64,000 bases of DNA from Nocardia sienata NBRC 100364 (GTDB taxonomy: Bacteria; Actinomycetota; Actinomycetes; Mycobacteriales; Mycobacteriaceae): contig NZ_BDBX01000003.1 in NCBI RefSeq assembly GCF_001613205.1, positions 186,001-250,000 of the forward strand, in the 5' to 3' direction. Below are positions 1 to 8,409 of the stretch, in pieces (position 1 is the first letter of the stretch; every line of letters begins with the position of its first letter). The position numbers and the translations under genes are program-made. The notes below the pieces were generated by a model, which saw nothing but the letters and a program-made list of their open reading frames with translations, was not told where the DNA came from and did no database searches.

Positions 1-1
1 A

Positions 2-1318
2 CACGGCTACCGCACGATCGCCGACATCATGCGGGCGCTGAACCCCTTCACCGGGGAGTTCTACCGGGAAGCCCTGCAGGTGAGCCGGTACACCCGCGAG
101 ATGTTCTGCCTGATGGAGGGCAGGCATGTGCACCCGTCGACGCTGTACCCGGGCGGGCCGGGCACCACGGCGACGGTCCAGCTGATGACCGACTACATGA
201 CCAGGCTGATGCGCTACGTCGAGTTCATGAAGAAGGTCGTGCCGATGCACGACGATCTGTTCGACTTCTTCTACGACGCGATACCCGGCTACGACAAGGT
301 GGGTCTGCGGCGCACACTGCTGGGCTGCTGGGGCTCGTTCCAGGATCCCGAGTTCTGCAACTTCTCCTACGCGGATATGGAGGACTGGGGTCGCAAGATG
401 TTCGTCACCCCGGGCGTGGTGGTCGACGGCAAGCTGCTCACGACCTCCCTGGTGGATATCAATCTGGGCCTGCGGATCCTGCTGGGCAGTTCGTACTACG
501 AGGACTGGACCGACCAGGAGACGTTCGTGGCCACCGACCCGCTGGGAAACCCGGTGGACCGGCGGCACCCCTGGAACCAGCACACCAATCCCCGGCCGCA
601 GAAACGCGACCTGGAGGACAAGTACAGCTGGGTCATGTCGCCGCGCTGGTTCGACGGCAGCGACCACCTGGCCCTGGACACCGGCGGCGGGCCGCTGGCA
701 CGGCTGTGGTCGACAGCGCTGGCCGAGCTGGTCGATATCGGATACGTGAAGTCCACCGGCCACAGCGTGCAGATCAACCTGCCCAAGACCGCGCTCGCGG
801 GCCCGGTCACCCTGGAATGGAAGATCCCCGCGCACGGCAGCAACACCATCGAACGTGACCGCGCCCGGACCTACTTCCAGGCCTACGCCGCGGCCTGCGC
901 GCTGCACTTCGCGGAGAAGGCGCTCGCGGAGATACGGGCCGGGCACACCAAGACCTGGGAGGAGTTCCAGGTGCCCGACGAGGGCATCGGTTGCGGCTTC
1001 ACCGAGGCGGTGCGCGGTGTGCTCTCCCACCACATGGTGATCCGGGACGGGAAGATCGCGAATTACCACCCGTATCCGCCCACCCCGTGGAACGCCAGTC
1101 CGCGCGACAGCTACGGCACCCCGGGTCCGTACGAGGACGCGGTGCAGGGCCAGCCGATCTTCGAGGAGAACGACCGCGAGCACTTCAAGGGCATCGACAT
1201 CATGCGCACCGTCCGCAGTTTCGATCCCTGCCTGCCGTGCGGTGTGCACATGTACCTCGGCAAGGGGCAGAGCCTGCGGAAACTGCATTCGCCGACGCAG
1301 ACGGCCACACCGGAGTGA
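2..1318 (+). CDS. hhyL: [NiFe]-hydrogenase large subunit, group 1h/5 type (5' end outside window)
   Basis: Catalytic large subunit of an uptake hydrogenase that oxidises H2 at a NiFe(CN)2CO centre. The frame is open from base 2, so the real start and the N-terminal CxxC ligand pair lie upstream; the first ATG at 29 is internal. Visible are 438 codons with the EGRHVHPS segment near the N-terminus and the C-terminal ligand motif DPCLPCGVH followed by about 20 residues. In this family that tail is removed after the His by a maturation protease, and such a protease is encoded at 5414. Assignment to the actinobacterial high-affinity group rests on the accessory genes downstream (NifU/Rieske protein, DUF5947, DUF6084, DUF6893), which are typical of that group. 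The small subunit is presumably just upstream. Confidence 0.9.
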   Translation, partial: HGYRTIADIMRALNPFTGEFYREALQVSRYTREMFCLMEGRHVHPSTLYPGGPGTTATVQLMTDYMTRLMRYVEFMKKVVPMHDDLFDFFYDAIPGYDKVGLRRTLLGCWGSFQDPEFCNFSYADMEDWGRKMFVTPGVVVDGKLLTTSLVDINLGLRILLGSSYYEDWTDQETFVATDPLGNPVDRRHPWNQHTNPRPQKRDLEDKYSWVMSPRWFDGSDHLALDTGGGPLARLWSTALAELVDIGYVKSTGHSVQINLPKTALAGPVTLEWKIPAHGSNTIERDRARTYFQAYAAACALHFAEKALAEIRAGHTKTWEEFQVPDEGIGCGFTEAVRGVLSHHMVIRDGKIANYHPYPPTPWNASPRDSYGTPGPYEDAVQGQPIFEENDREHFKGIDIMRTVRSFDPCLPCGVHMYLGKGQSLRKLHSPTQTATPE

Positions 1319-1345
1319 ATCCGGTACCGGCGACGGGAGAGTGAG

Positions 1346-2260
1346 GTGAACGCGGCCCCGCACGAACCGGGCGACACAGCACCTGACGGGCAGCGCTGGC
1401 GCGCGGCGGGCGACCGGATCGACACGCTGCTGGAGGCCAGTTCGGCGGGCGGCGCTGTCGCCCGGGAACGGGCCGAGGAACTGGTCCGCGAGGTGGCCGG
1501 GTTGTACGGCGCGGGGTTGGCCCGTGTGGTCGAACTGCTGGACCCGGCATCGGTCGAACTCCTGGCGCGCGATGATCTGGTCGCGAGCCTGCTGCTCGTG
1601 CACGGCCTGCACCCGCACGATGTCGAAGCCAGGGTGCGGACCGCACTCGACAGTGTGCGGCCGTATCTCGGTTCGCACGGCGGTGATGTCACCCTGGTCG
1701 GCCTCGTCGACGGGGTGGTCCGGCTGGAGCTGACCGGCAGTTGCCGCAGCTGCCCGTCTTCGTCGGTGACCTTGGAACTGGCCGTGGAGGACGCGATCCG
1801 CACCGCCGCGCCGGAGATCGAGGCCATCGAAGTCGTGGCCGCGCAACCGGAACCGGCGGGCTTGATCTCCACCGACTCGCTGTTCTCCCGGGTGCGCGCC
1901 GACGACCGTGCGGTGGGCAGCTGGGTGGCGGTTCCCGAACTGGCCGAACTCGTAGCCGGCGAAGTGGGTGGATTCGCCGTCGCCGGCCATCCGGTGCTGG
2001 CCTGCCGGGTGGGTGAGCAGCTGTTCGCCTACCGGGATCACTGCCCGGCCTGCGGGCATTCGCTCGCGGGGGCCGCGCTGCACCGGCGAGCCGGGTACCC
2101 GGTCGGTGACGCGGTCCTGCGGTGTCCGACCTGTCGCGCGCATTTCGATGTCGTACGGGCCGGTGCGCGTCTCGACGGCGACGGTCACCTCGAACCGCTC
2201 CCGGTCCTCGTACGGTCCGGTGAACTGTCGGTGGCCGTGCCGGTGGGGGTGGGCGGGTGA
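1346..2260 (+). CDS. hhyE: NifU-domain plus Rieske-like Fe-S protein of the hydrogenase operon
   Basis: A 304-residue putative electron-relay or cluster-scaffold protein. Residues ~90-165 form a NifU C-terminal domain with the CxxC pair C133/C136 (GSCRSCPSS). Residues ~190-300 look like a Rieske fold, but the usual CxH...CxxH ligands are replaced by CPAC (C233, C236) and CPTC (C260, C263), with H238 and H266 close by. The GTG start at 1346 follows a GGGAG ribosome site. Iron-sulfur proteins in the same position in mycobacterial Hhy operons (called HhyE) are proposed to pass electrons from hydrogenase to the respiratory chain; this function is inferred by context. The stop overlaps the next start by 4 nt. 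Confidence 0.75.
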   Translation: MNAAPHEPGDTAPDGQRWRAAGDRIDTLLEASSAGGAVARERAEELVREVAGLYGAGLARVVELLDPASVELLARDDLVASLLLVHGLHPHDVEARVRTALDSVRPYLGSHGGDVTLVGLVDGVVRLELTGSCRSCPSSSVTLELAVEDAIRTAAPEIEAIEVVAAQPEPAGLISTDSLFSRVRADDRAVGSWVAVPELAELVAGEVGGFAVAGHPVLACRVGEQLFAYRDHCPACGHSLAGAALHRRAGYPVGDAVLRCPTCRAHFDVVRAGARLDGDGHLEPLPVLVRSGELSVAVPVGVGG

Positions 2261-2886
2261 ACACGCCGTCGCGGGTACTCCGGCGGATCACCGCCGAACG
2301 CCCGCCCGCCCCGCGGGTGGGCGAGCGCTGCGAGATGTGCGCGGAGCCCATCGCCGCCGAACACCAGCACGTCGTGGATATCGAGGGCCGGCAGCTGATG
2401 TGTGTCTGCCGCGGGTGCTATCTGCTGTTCGTGGACCAGCAGGCGGCCCTGCGGTACCGGGCCGTGCCCGAACGCTATCTCGCCTTTCCCGGGTTCACGA
2501 TCGGTCCGGCGGAGTGGGACGCATTGGAGATACCGGTGGGGCTGGCCTTCTTCTTCCACAACTCCGCGGAAGACCGGACCGTGGCGTTCTATCCCGGCCC
2601 GGCGGGCGCGACGGAATCGGAACTGCCGTTGGACCGGTGGAACGCGATCCTGCGGCGGCACCCGGAGCTGGATGTGCTCGCCGCCGATGTCGAGGCCCTG
2701 CTGATCCGCGTTCCCGACAACGATATCGACCGGGCTGCCTGCCTGCTCCTGCCGATCGACGCGTGCTACGAATTCGTCGGCCGGATGCGCCTGCTGTGGC
2801 GCGGTTTCGACGGCGGGCAGGATGTGCGTGAATACCTGGACGAATTCTTCGCGGCCGCCTCGGCCCGGGCCCGGGCCGCGCTATGA
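2257..2886 (+). CDS. DUF5947-like hydrogenase accessory protein
   Basis: A 209-residue cytoplasmic protein of unknown function that resembles the DUF5947 family, which I know from actinobacterial hydrogenase operons. The N-terminus holds a possible metal site: CEMC (C25, C28), H36, H38, then CVCRGC (C49, C51, C54). The remainder is a conserved globular domain with no catalytic motif that I recognise. The GTG start overlaps the previous stop as GTGA, and the stop overlaps the next ATG, so it is translationally coupled to both neighbours. A role in electron transfer, cofactor delivery or assembly of the hydrogenase is inferred only from its place in the operon. Confidence 0.7.
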   Translation: MNTPSRVLRRITAERPPAPRVGERCEMCAEPIAAEHQHVVDIEGRQLMCVCRGCYLLFVDQQAALRYRAVPERYLAFPGFTIGPAEWDALEIPVGLAFFFHNSAEDRTVAFYPGPAGATESELPLDRWNAILRRHPELDVLAADVEALLIRVPDNDIDRAACLLLPIDACYEFVGRMRLLWRGFDGGQDVREYLDEFFAAASARARAAL

Positions 2887-3530
2887 GCCCCGTGCACTCG
2901 ACGACGTTCGCGGTGCTGGAGATCGCGCCGCAGCCCTACTCCGCCGCGCCGATTCTGTCCGCCCGGGTCGGCATCGCGTCGCTGGCCGACGATCCCGTCC
3001 ACGCGATCGCCCTGCGTGCGCAGGTCCGCATCCAGCCGTCGCGCCGGCGGTACTCCGACGAAGAAGGCGCCGGGCTGACCGACCTGTTCGGTACCCGCGA
3101 CCGCTGGCGGGATACCCAGCGGTCCTTCCTGTGGATGCACTGCGCCACCATGGTGCCCGGGTTCTCCGGCGGCGCCGAAGTGGATATGCCGATGCCGTGC
3201 ACCTACGACTTCGAAGTGACCGGATCGAAATACCTGCACGCCCTGCGTGAGGGCTCGGTGCCGTTGCTCTTCCTGTTCAGCGGCACGGTGTTCATCAAGG
3301 GCAGCGGTGGGTTCGCGATCCAGCAGATCCCGTGGGACCGCGAGGACACCTTCGACATGCCGGTGTCGGTGTGGCAGGAGCTCATGGCCGCGCACTACCC
3401 CAACGCCGGCTGGGTCCGCCTGCACCGGGACACCCTCGACGAGCTGGCCGCCTACAAATCCGGCCACGGTCTGCTCGGATTCGACGATGCGGTGACCCGG
3501 CTGCTGGCGCTCGCCGAGGAGCGGCCGTGA
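2883..3530 (+). CDS. DUF6084-like hydrogenase accessory protein
   Basis: A 215-residue conserved protein of unknown function, similar to the DUF6084 family as I remember it. It has no signal peptide, no clear membrane segment and no Cys-pair metal motif. The N-terminal half is beta-rich (FAVLEIAPQPYSAAPILSARV) and the middle carries a SFLWMHCATMVPGFSG segment. The ATG at 2883 sits in an ATGA overlap with the upstream stop, and its own stop overlaps the next GTG, so it belongs to the coupled hydrogenase block. It may help assemble or dock the hydrogenase; nothing in the sequence proves this. Confidence 0.7.
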   Translation: MSPVHSTTFAVLEIAPQPYSAAPILSARVGIASLADDPVHAIALRAQVRIQPSRRRYSDEEGAGLTDLFGTRDRWRDTQRSFLWMHCATMVPGFSGGAEVDMPMPCTYDFEVTGSKYLHALREGSVPLLFLFSGTVFIKGSGGFAIQQIPWDREDTFDMPVSVWQELMAAHYPNAGWVRLHRDTLDELAAYKSGHGLLGFDDAVTRLLALAEERP

Positions 3531-4927
3531 CCGCCGAACCGCTGGCCCGGGCCCGCGCCGTCGCCGACGCGGTGCTCTACGAGGGCTATCTGCTCTATCC
3601 CTACCGGGCGACCACGCGCAAGAACATGGCGCGCTGGCAGTTCGGCGTGCTGGGACCGCCGGGGGCGGCCGCGGCGGGATTCGGCGAGGAGTCGTCACTG
3701 TCGGCCGAGTTCCTGCTGGACCCCGCTACGGACCCGGTGCTGACGTGGACTGTCCGGTTCCTCCAGCTGCAGCGGCGGCAGGTGCTCGGCGGTGACGGCC
3801 GGCCGTGCGCGGAACTGTCCGCCGGTGCGCGCTTGTGGCTTTCTTGGGATGAAGCCGTCACCCAGGAAATCGTGGTCGGCCCGGCGGACGCGGAATCCCT
3901 CGTTCGCCCGCTGGCCGTCCCCGCGGGCTTCGATACCGAGGAGATCGCCGACGATGCGGGGCGGGTGGCCGGGACCCTGGTGCGGACCCGGCAATCGCTC
4001 GCCGGTGAATTCGCGGTCGCCGTCGAGCGCGCCGGCGGGTTCCTGCGGCTCACGGCGGAGGTCCGCAATGTGGGCGCCCCCGCGACCGGCAGCCAGGACG
4101 CCCTCGCGCGTTCGCTGATCGGCGCGCACGTCATCGGGCAGCTGCGCGGAGGGCAGTTCATCTCCGCACTGGATCCACCGGCGGCGGCCGCGCCGGCGGT
4201 CCGACGCTGCGCGTCGCACCGGTGCTTCCCGGTGCTCGCCGGCCCGCCCGGCGATCACAGCCTGCTGCTGATCTCGCCGATCATCCTCTACGACCATCCC
4301 GAGATCGCCGCGCAGAGCGCGGGGGAGCTGTTCGATTCCACCGAGATCGACGAGATCCTCACCCTGCGGGTGATGACGATGACCGACGAGGAGAAGGCGC
4401 AGGCACGGGCGACCGACCCGCGCGCAGCCGAGATCATCGACCGTTGCGATGCCCTGTCGCCGGAAGAGATGCGGCAGCTGCACGGCGTCTTACGGCAACC
4501 GGGTCCGGCACCGGATCACCGAGCCGCCGGCCGAGGTCACGACGGCGGCCGCGAGCAGGCGTCGGGGCGGGCGGCACGGACCGAACGGCCCCGTCCGGTC
4601 CCCGAGGTCCCGGACGGGATGAATTGGTGGGATCCGATGGCCGACCGGGCCGTCCGTCCGGACCGCGACGCGGTACCGGTGGCGGGTGTGCTGGTGCGCC
4701 GGGGCAGCCGGGTCCGGCTGCACCCCTCCCGGCGAGCCGACGCCCAGGACCTGTTCGTCGACGGGGCGCCCGCGCGTGTCGTCTCGGTGCACCAGGACGT
4801 GGACGGGGAGTCGCATGTCGGGGTCGTACTGGACGACGACCCCGCGGCCGAACTGCACGAATGGTTCGGCCGGTACCTCTATTTCGCGCCCGACGAACTG
4901 GAGCCGCTCGACGGCCCCGAGAAGTGA
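3527..4927 (+). CDS. Conserved hydrogenase-cluster protein of unknown function (466 aa)
   Basis: I do not recognise a named family with certainty. The start is the GTG at 3527 that overlaps the preceding stop (GTGA), in keeping with the coupling of this operon; the frame is open further upstream but that stretch lies inside the previous gene. Residues ~1-330 form one domain (VLYEGYLLYPYRATTRKNMARWQFG near the start). A hydrophilic low-complexity linker rich in Gly, Arg and Pro follows at ~325-365. A small C-terminal domain of about 95 residues begins NWWDPMAD and looks SH3- or ferredoxin-thioredoxin-like in its short beta pattern. The two-part architecture suggests a fusion. Its function in hydrogenase activity is inferred from context only. 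Confidence 0.65.
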   Translation: MTAEPLARARAVADAVLYEGYLLYPYRATTRKNMARWQFGVLGPPGAAAAGFGEESSLSAEFLLDPATDPVLTWTVRFLQLQRRQVLGGDGRPCAELSAGARLWLSWDEAVTQEIVVGPADAESLVRPLAVPAGFDTEEIADDAGRVAGTLVRTRQSLAGEFAVAVERAGGFLRLTAEVRNVGAPATGSQDALARSLIGAHVIGQLRGGQFISALDPPAAAAPAVRRCASHRCFPVLAGPPGDHSLLLISPIILYDHPEIAAQSAGELFDSTEIDEILTLRVMTMTDEEKAQARATDPRAAEIIDRCDALSPEEMRQLHGVLRQPGPAPDHRAAGRGHDGGREQASGRAARTERPRPVPEVPDGMNWWDPMADRAVRPDRDAVPVAGVLVRRGSRVRLHPSRRADAQDLFVDGAPARVVSVHQDVDGESHVGVVLDDDPAAELHEWFGRYLYFAPDELEPLDGPEK

Positions 4928-4940
4928 AAGGAAGTGCGTG

Positions 4941-5060
4941 ATGCAGACGGTGGGAGTTGTCTCGACAGCGGTGGTGGCGGTATTGGCGGCAGCAGGTGTC
5001 TACCTCGGCCTGCGGTCGGTACCGGACCTCCGGAGATATCTGAAGATCCGGCATATGTAG
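4941..5060 (+). CDS. Small single-span membrane protein, DUF6893-like (39 aa)
   Basis: A 39-residue peptide with one membrane helix at about residues 5-24 and a basic C-terminal tail SVPDLRRYLKIRHM. The tail matches small proteins of hydrogenase operons that I know as DUF6893. A good ribosome site (AAGGAAG, 4928-4934) sits 6 nt before the ATG, which supports expression despite the small size. Its position between the accessory proteins and the maturation genes suggests a role in anchoring or interacting with the membrane-associated hydrogenase; this is inference. Confidence 0.7.
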   Translation: MQTVGVVSTAVVAVLAAAGVYLGLRSVPDLRRYLKIRHM

Positions 5061-5082
5061 CGGCGGATCGGAAGGAGACACG

Positions 5083-5400
5083 ATGCAGGACCCGAGAGAA
5101 GAACCACAGCAGGTACGCGGCGAGCCGGGCTCGCGCGATACCGGTGCGGACACCGTGGCCGGCGGACCCACCGAACGCGAACCGGGCGATATCGGTCACG
5201 AGGAGATGACCTCCGCGCACGGCCAGGATGCCGAGCGGGAGGCCGAGTTCACCACGGAGCCGCCCGCCGGTGGCGAACCGGCCGTTCCGCCCTACGAGGA
5301 GCGCAAACCGACGGCCAACGAACCGGAGGAGACGGCGACCGGGACGGTCGACGACCAGGATGTCGGCGGGGCGACGACGCCGACCGACGGAAAGGGCTGA
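5083..5400 (+). CDS. Acidic low-complexity hypothetical protein (105 aa)
   Basis: A very hydrophilic protein rich in Glu, Asp, Gly, Pro and Thr, without Cys or any hydrophobic segment, so probably intrinsically disordered. GAAGGAG at 5071-5077 precedes the ATG by 5 nt, which is a strong ribosome site, and the gene lies in the same direction and spacing as its operon neighbours. No family or function is recognised. It could be a linker or chaperone-like partner, or a poorly constrained protein; amino-acid bias argues for caution. Confidence 0.55.
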   Translation: MQDPREEPQQVRGEPGSRDTGADTVAGGPTEREPGDIGHEEMTSAHGQDAEREAEFTTEPPAGGEPAVPPYEERKPTANEPEETATGTVDDQDVGGATTPTDGKG

Positions 5401-5413
5401 GCCGACGGATACC

Positions 5414-5878
5414 GTGCTGGTCGCCGGGATCGGCAATATCTTCCTCGGCGACGACGGTTTCGGACCCGAGGTGGTGCGGCGGCTGCCGGAGCACCCGGCA
5501 GCCGGTGTGCGGGTGGTGGACTACGGCATCCGCGGTATGCACCTGGCCTATGACCTGCTCGACCCGTGGGAGGCGCTGGTGCTGGTCGACGCCGTGCCCG
5601 ATCGCGGAGCGCCCGGACGGATCGAAGTCGTACGGGCCGAGCCCGGTCACGCCGGGACCGCCGCACTGGATGCCCACGCGATGGATCCGGCGGCGGTGTT
5701 CGCCGGTGTCCGGGCGCTGGGTGGCACCATGCCCCCGACCGTGGTCGTCGGGTGCCAGGTCGAATCGGTGGACGAGGGCCTCGGGCTGTCCGCCCCGGTC
5801 GGTCACGCGGTGGAGGCGGCCGTCGCGACCGTGGGTCGCGTTGTCGCCGACCTGCTCCGCCCACATCAGGAGGTGTGA
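5414..5878 (+). CDS. Hydrogenase maturation protease (HupD/HybD/HycI family)
   Basis: Endopeptidase that cuts the C-terminal tail from the nickel-loaded large subunit. The 154-residue protein opens with VLVAGIGNIFLGDDGFG, the family hallmark. The three nickel-sensing ligands known from HybD are present: Glu19 (FGPEVV), the Asp of VLVDAVPD and the His of LDAHAMDP. The GTG at 5414 is the best start because homologues begin just before the LVAGIGN motif; no clear ribosome site precedes it, so coupling to the upstream gene 13 nt away is likely. It is followed 2 nt later by hypC. The substrate is presumably the large subunit at the window start. Confidence 0.9.
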   Translation: MLVAGIGNIFLGDDGFGPEVVRRLPEHPAAGVRVVDYGIRGMHLAYDLLDPWEALVLVDAVPDRGAPGRIEVVRAEPGHAGTAALDAHAMDPAAVFAGVRALGGTMPPTVVVGCQVESVDEGLGLSAPVGHAVEAAVATVGRVVADLLRPHQEV

Positions 5879-5880
5879 CC

Positions 5881-6123
5881 ATGTGCCTCGGTATTCCCGG
5901 CCGGGTCGTGGCGGTACCCGACGGCTATCACCGCCAGATCGCCGTGGTGGATGTATCCGGTGAACAGCGGCGGGTGAACATCGGTTTGCTTACCGACGAT
6001 CCGGCGCGCCCGGGTGACTGGGTGGTCATCCATATGGGCTTCGCGGTCGAGAAGACCGATGCGGCCGGCGCGGCCGAGGCGATGGCGGGGTTGCGCCTGC
6101 TCGGCCGGGGTGAGCAGCCGTGA
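5881..6123 (+). CDS. hypC: HypC-type hydrogenase maturation chaperone (first copy)
   Basis: An 80-residue HypC/HupF family chaperone. In this family Cys2, exposed after removal of the initiator Met, binds the Fe(CN)2CO precursor and HypD and then delivers it to the large subunit. The N-terminus is MCLGIPGRVVAV. The start at 5881 lies 2 nt after the protease stop with an AGGAGGTG ribosome site inside the protease end, and the stop overlaps the GTG of hypF by 4 nt. A second, longer HypC is encoded at 8410, so one of the two may be the large-subunit-specific chaperone (HupF role). Confidence 0.93.
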   Translation: MCLGIPGRVVAVPDGYHRQIAVVDVSGEQRRVNIGLLTDDPARPGDWVVIHMGFAVEKTDAAGAAEAMAGLRLLGRGEQP

Positions 6124-8390
6124 CGGCCGACCGGGCGCGGCGCCGATTCGTGGTGCGCGGCGTGGTGCAGGGCGTCGGGTTCCGGCCGTTCGTCTACACC
6201 ACCGCGGCGGAGCTGTCGCTGAGCGGCCGGGTGTCCAACGACAGCAGCGGAGTGTTCATCGAGACCGAGGGGAACCCCGCCGACCTCGCGGAGTTCGAAC
6301 GTCGGCTACGAACCGCTCCGCCGCCGCTGGCCGTGGTGGAATCGATCGAGTGCCGGGAGCTGCCGGTCCGCGGCGGTACCGGATTCCGCATCGCCGGCAC
6401 CACCGCCGGCGGCGGGCGTACGCTCGCTTCACCCGATATCGCGATCTGCGCGGCCTGTGCCGCGGAACTGCGTGATCCCGGCGACCGCCGCTATCGGCAC
6501 CCCTTCGTCAACTGCACGAATTGCGGTCCGCGATTCACCATCATCGCGTCCCTGCCCTACGACCGGGCGCGGACCTCGATGGCCGATTTCCCGATGTGTG
6601 AGCGTTGTGCCCGGGAATACGACGATCCCGCCGATCGTCGTTTCCACGCCCAGCCCATCGCCTGCCCGGATTGCGGCCCTCGCCTGCACTACGCCGGGCC
6701 GATCGGTGGCGAACCGCTCACCGCCGCCCGGGCGCTGCTGCGCGCGGGCGGTATTCTCGCGGTGAAGGGCGTCGGCGGATATCACCTGGCCTGCGATGCG
6801 ACGAACGAGACCGCCGTGGCCGAGTTGCGCCGCCGGAAACGCCGCGGCGCCAAACCTTTCGCGGTGATGGCGCCGGATCTCGCGGTCGCCCGTGGGATAG
6901 CCGGGCTCGACGACGTCTCCGCGGGACTGCTGACCGGGCCGCAGCGCCCTATTGTGCTGCTTCCGCGCGGGGCCCGGCAGGTCGCCGGATCCGTCGCGCC
7001 GGGTAACCCGGATCTCGGTGTGCTGCTGGCCTACACCCCGCTGCACATCCTGCTCTTCGGGCTCCCCGGCGATCCGGCCGGTCCCGATGTGCTGGTGATG
7101 ACCTCCGGCAACCGCAGCAGCGAACCGATCTGCTATCACGACGCGGACGCCCGGGATCGCCTCGCCGGGCTGGCCGACGGATGGCTGTGGCACGACCGCC
7201 GGATCCTGGTGCCCTGCGACGATTCGGTGGTGCGCGTCGTCGACGGTGCCGAAACACCGGTGCGCCGGTCGCGTGGATACGCGCCGCTGCCGCTGGCGTT
7301 GCCCGTGCCGGTGGCACCGACGCTCGCGGTGGGGGCCGATCTGAAGAACGTCTGCGCGGTGGCCGACGGCCGATACGCCTGGTTGAGCCAGCACGTCGGC
7401 GATATGGACGATCTGGCGACGCTGCGGGCCTTCGACGCCACCGAACGGCACCTGCGGGAACTGACCGGTGTGTGCCCCACCCAGCTCGCGGCCGATACCC
7501 ACCCGGCCTACCGATCCACGGAGTGGGCGCGTCGCGCCGCCGGCGACCGGCCGGTGCGCACGGTGCAGCACCACCACGCGCATATCGCCGCGGTGATGGG
7601 GGAGCACGGCCTCGGGCCGTCCGACACCGTGCTGGGAGTCGCGTTCGACGGCACCGGGTTCGGCCCCGATGGAGCGGTCTGGGGCGGTGAGTTCCTGGCC
7701 GCCGGGTACAAGGGCTACCGCCGGCTGGCGCATCTGAAATACGTGCCGCTGGCCGGTGGCGATACCAGCGTGCACCGGCCGTACCGGATGGCGCTGGCGC
7801 ATCTGTGGGCGGCGGGTATCGAATGGCGGCCCGCGATCGCCTCGGTCCGCGCCTGCCCGGCGGCCGAACGTGCGGTGCTCGCCCACCAATTCGAGACCGG
7901 CCTGGGATGTGTGCCGACCTCGAGTATGGGCCGGTTGTTCGACGCGGTGGCCTCGCTGGCCGGAGTCCGCCACACCGTGGACTACGAGGCGCAGGCGGCC
8001 ATCGAGCTCGAAGGTGTGTCCCGGCGCGGCGATACCGGCGGTGTCGAGTACCGGTTCGCGATCGAGACCGGCCGCGACCCGGTGTCGATCGATCCCGCCC
8101 CGGTGCTCGCGGCGGTGATCGCCGATACCGCGAACGCGGTACCGGCCGCGGTGATCGGTGCCCGGTTCCACGCCGCGCTCGCGCGGCTGGTGCTGGAGAC
8201 GGCGCTGGCCCACCCGGGACCGGCCACGACCGTCGCCCTCTCGGGCGGTGTGTTCCAGAACGCGCTGCTGTTGTCGGCCACCCGGCGGCTGCTGCGGGCA
8301 CACGGTTTCACCGTGCTCACCCACCACCGGCTGCCCCCCAACGACGGCGGTCTCGCGTTCGGTCAGGTGCTCGCGGTGGCCGCGGGCTGA
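6120..8390 (+). CDS. hypF: Carbamoyltransferase HypF
   Basis: Makes the thiocarbamate on HypE from carbamoyl phosphate, the source of the CN ligands of the NiFe site. The 756 residues contain, in order, an acylphosphatase domain (GVVQGVGFRPFVY, ~residues 13-27), a double zinc finger with CAAC, CTNC, CERC and CPDC pairs, a YrdC domain with the GNRSSEPI segment, and a Kae1/TobZ-like carbamoyltransferase domain with HHHAH and AFDGTGFGPDGAVWGGE. This is the full family architecture at the usual length of ~750-780. The GTG start overlaps the hypC stop. The cytoplasmic partner HypE is encoded at 9835. Confidence 0.96.
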   Translation: MTADRARRRFVVRGVVQGVGFRPFVYTTAAELSLSGRVSNDSSGVFIETEGNPADLAEFERRLRTAPPPLAVVESIECRELPVRGGTGFRIAGTTAGGGRTLASPDIAICAACAAELRDPGDRRYRHPFVNCTNCGPRFTIIASLPYDRARTSMADFPMCERCAREYDDPADRRFHAQPIACPDCGPRLHYAGPIGGEPLTAARALLRAGGILAVKGVGGYHLACDATNETAVAELRRRKRRGAKPFAVMAPDLAVARGIAGLDDVSAGLLTGPQRPIVLLPRGARQVAGSVAPGNPDLGVLLAYTPLHILLFGLPGDPAGPDVLVMTSGNRSSEPICYHDADARDRLAGLADGWLWHDRRILVPCDDSVVRVVDGAETPVRRSRGYAPLPLALPVPVAPTLAVGADLKNVCAVADGRYAWLSQHVGDMDDLATLRAFDATERHLRELTGVCPTQLAADTHPAYRSTEWARRAAGDRPVRTVQHHHAHIAAVMGEHGLGPSDTVLGVAFDGTGFGPDGAVWGGEFLAAGYKGYRRLAHLKYVPLAGGDTSVHRPYRMALAHLWAAGIEWRPAIASVRACPAAERAVLAHQFETGLGCVPTSSMGRLFDAVASLAGVRHTVDYEAQAAIELEGVSRRGDTGGVEYRFAIETGRDPVSIDPAPVLAAVIADTANAVPAAVIGARFHAALARLVLETALAHPGPATTVALSGGVFQNALLLSATRRLLRAHGFTVLTHHRLPPNDGGLAFGQVLAVAAG

Positions 8391-8409
8391 GTGGAGAAGG
8401 AGGACGATC

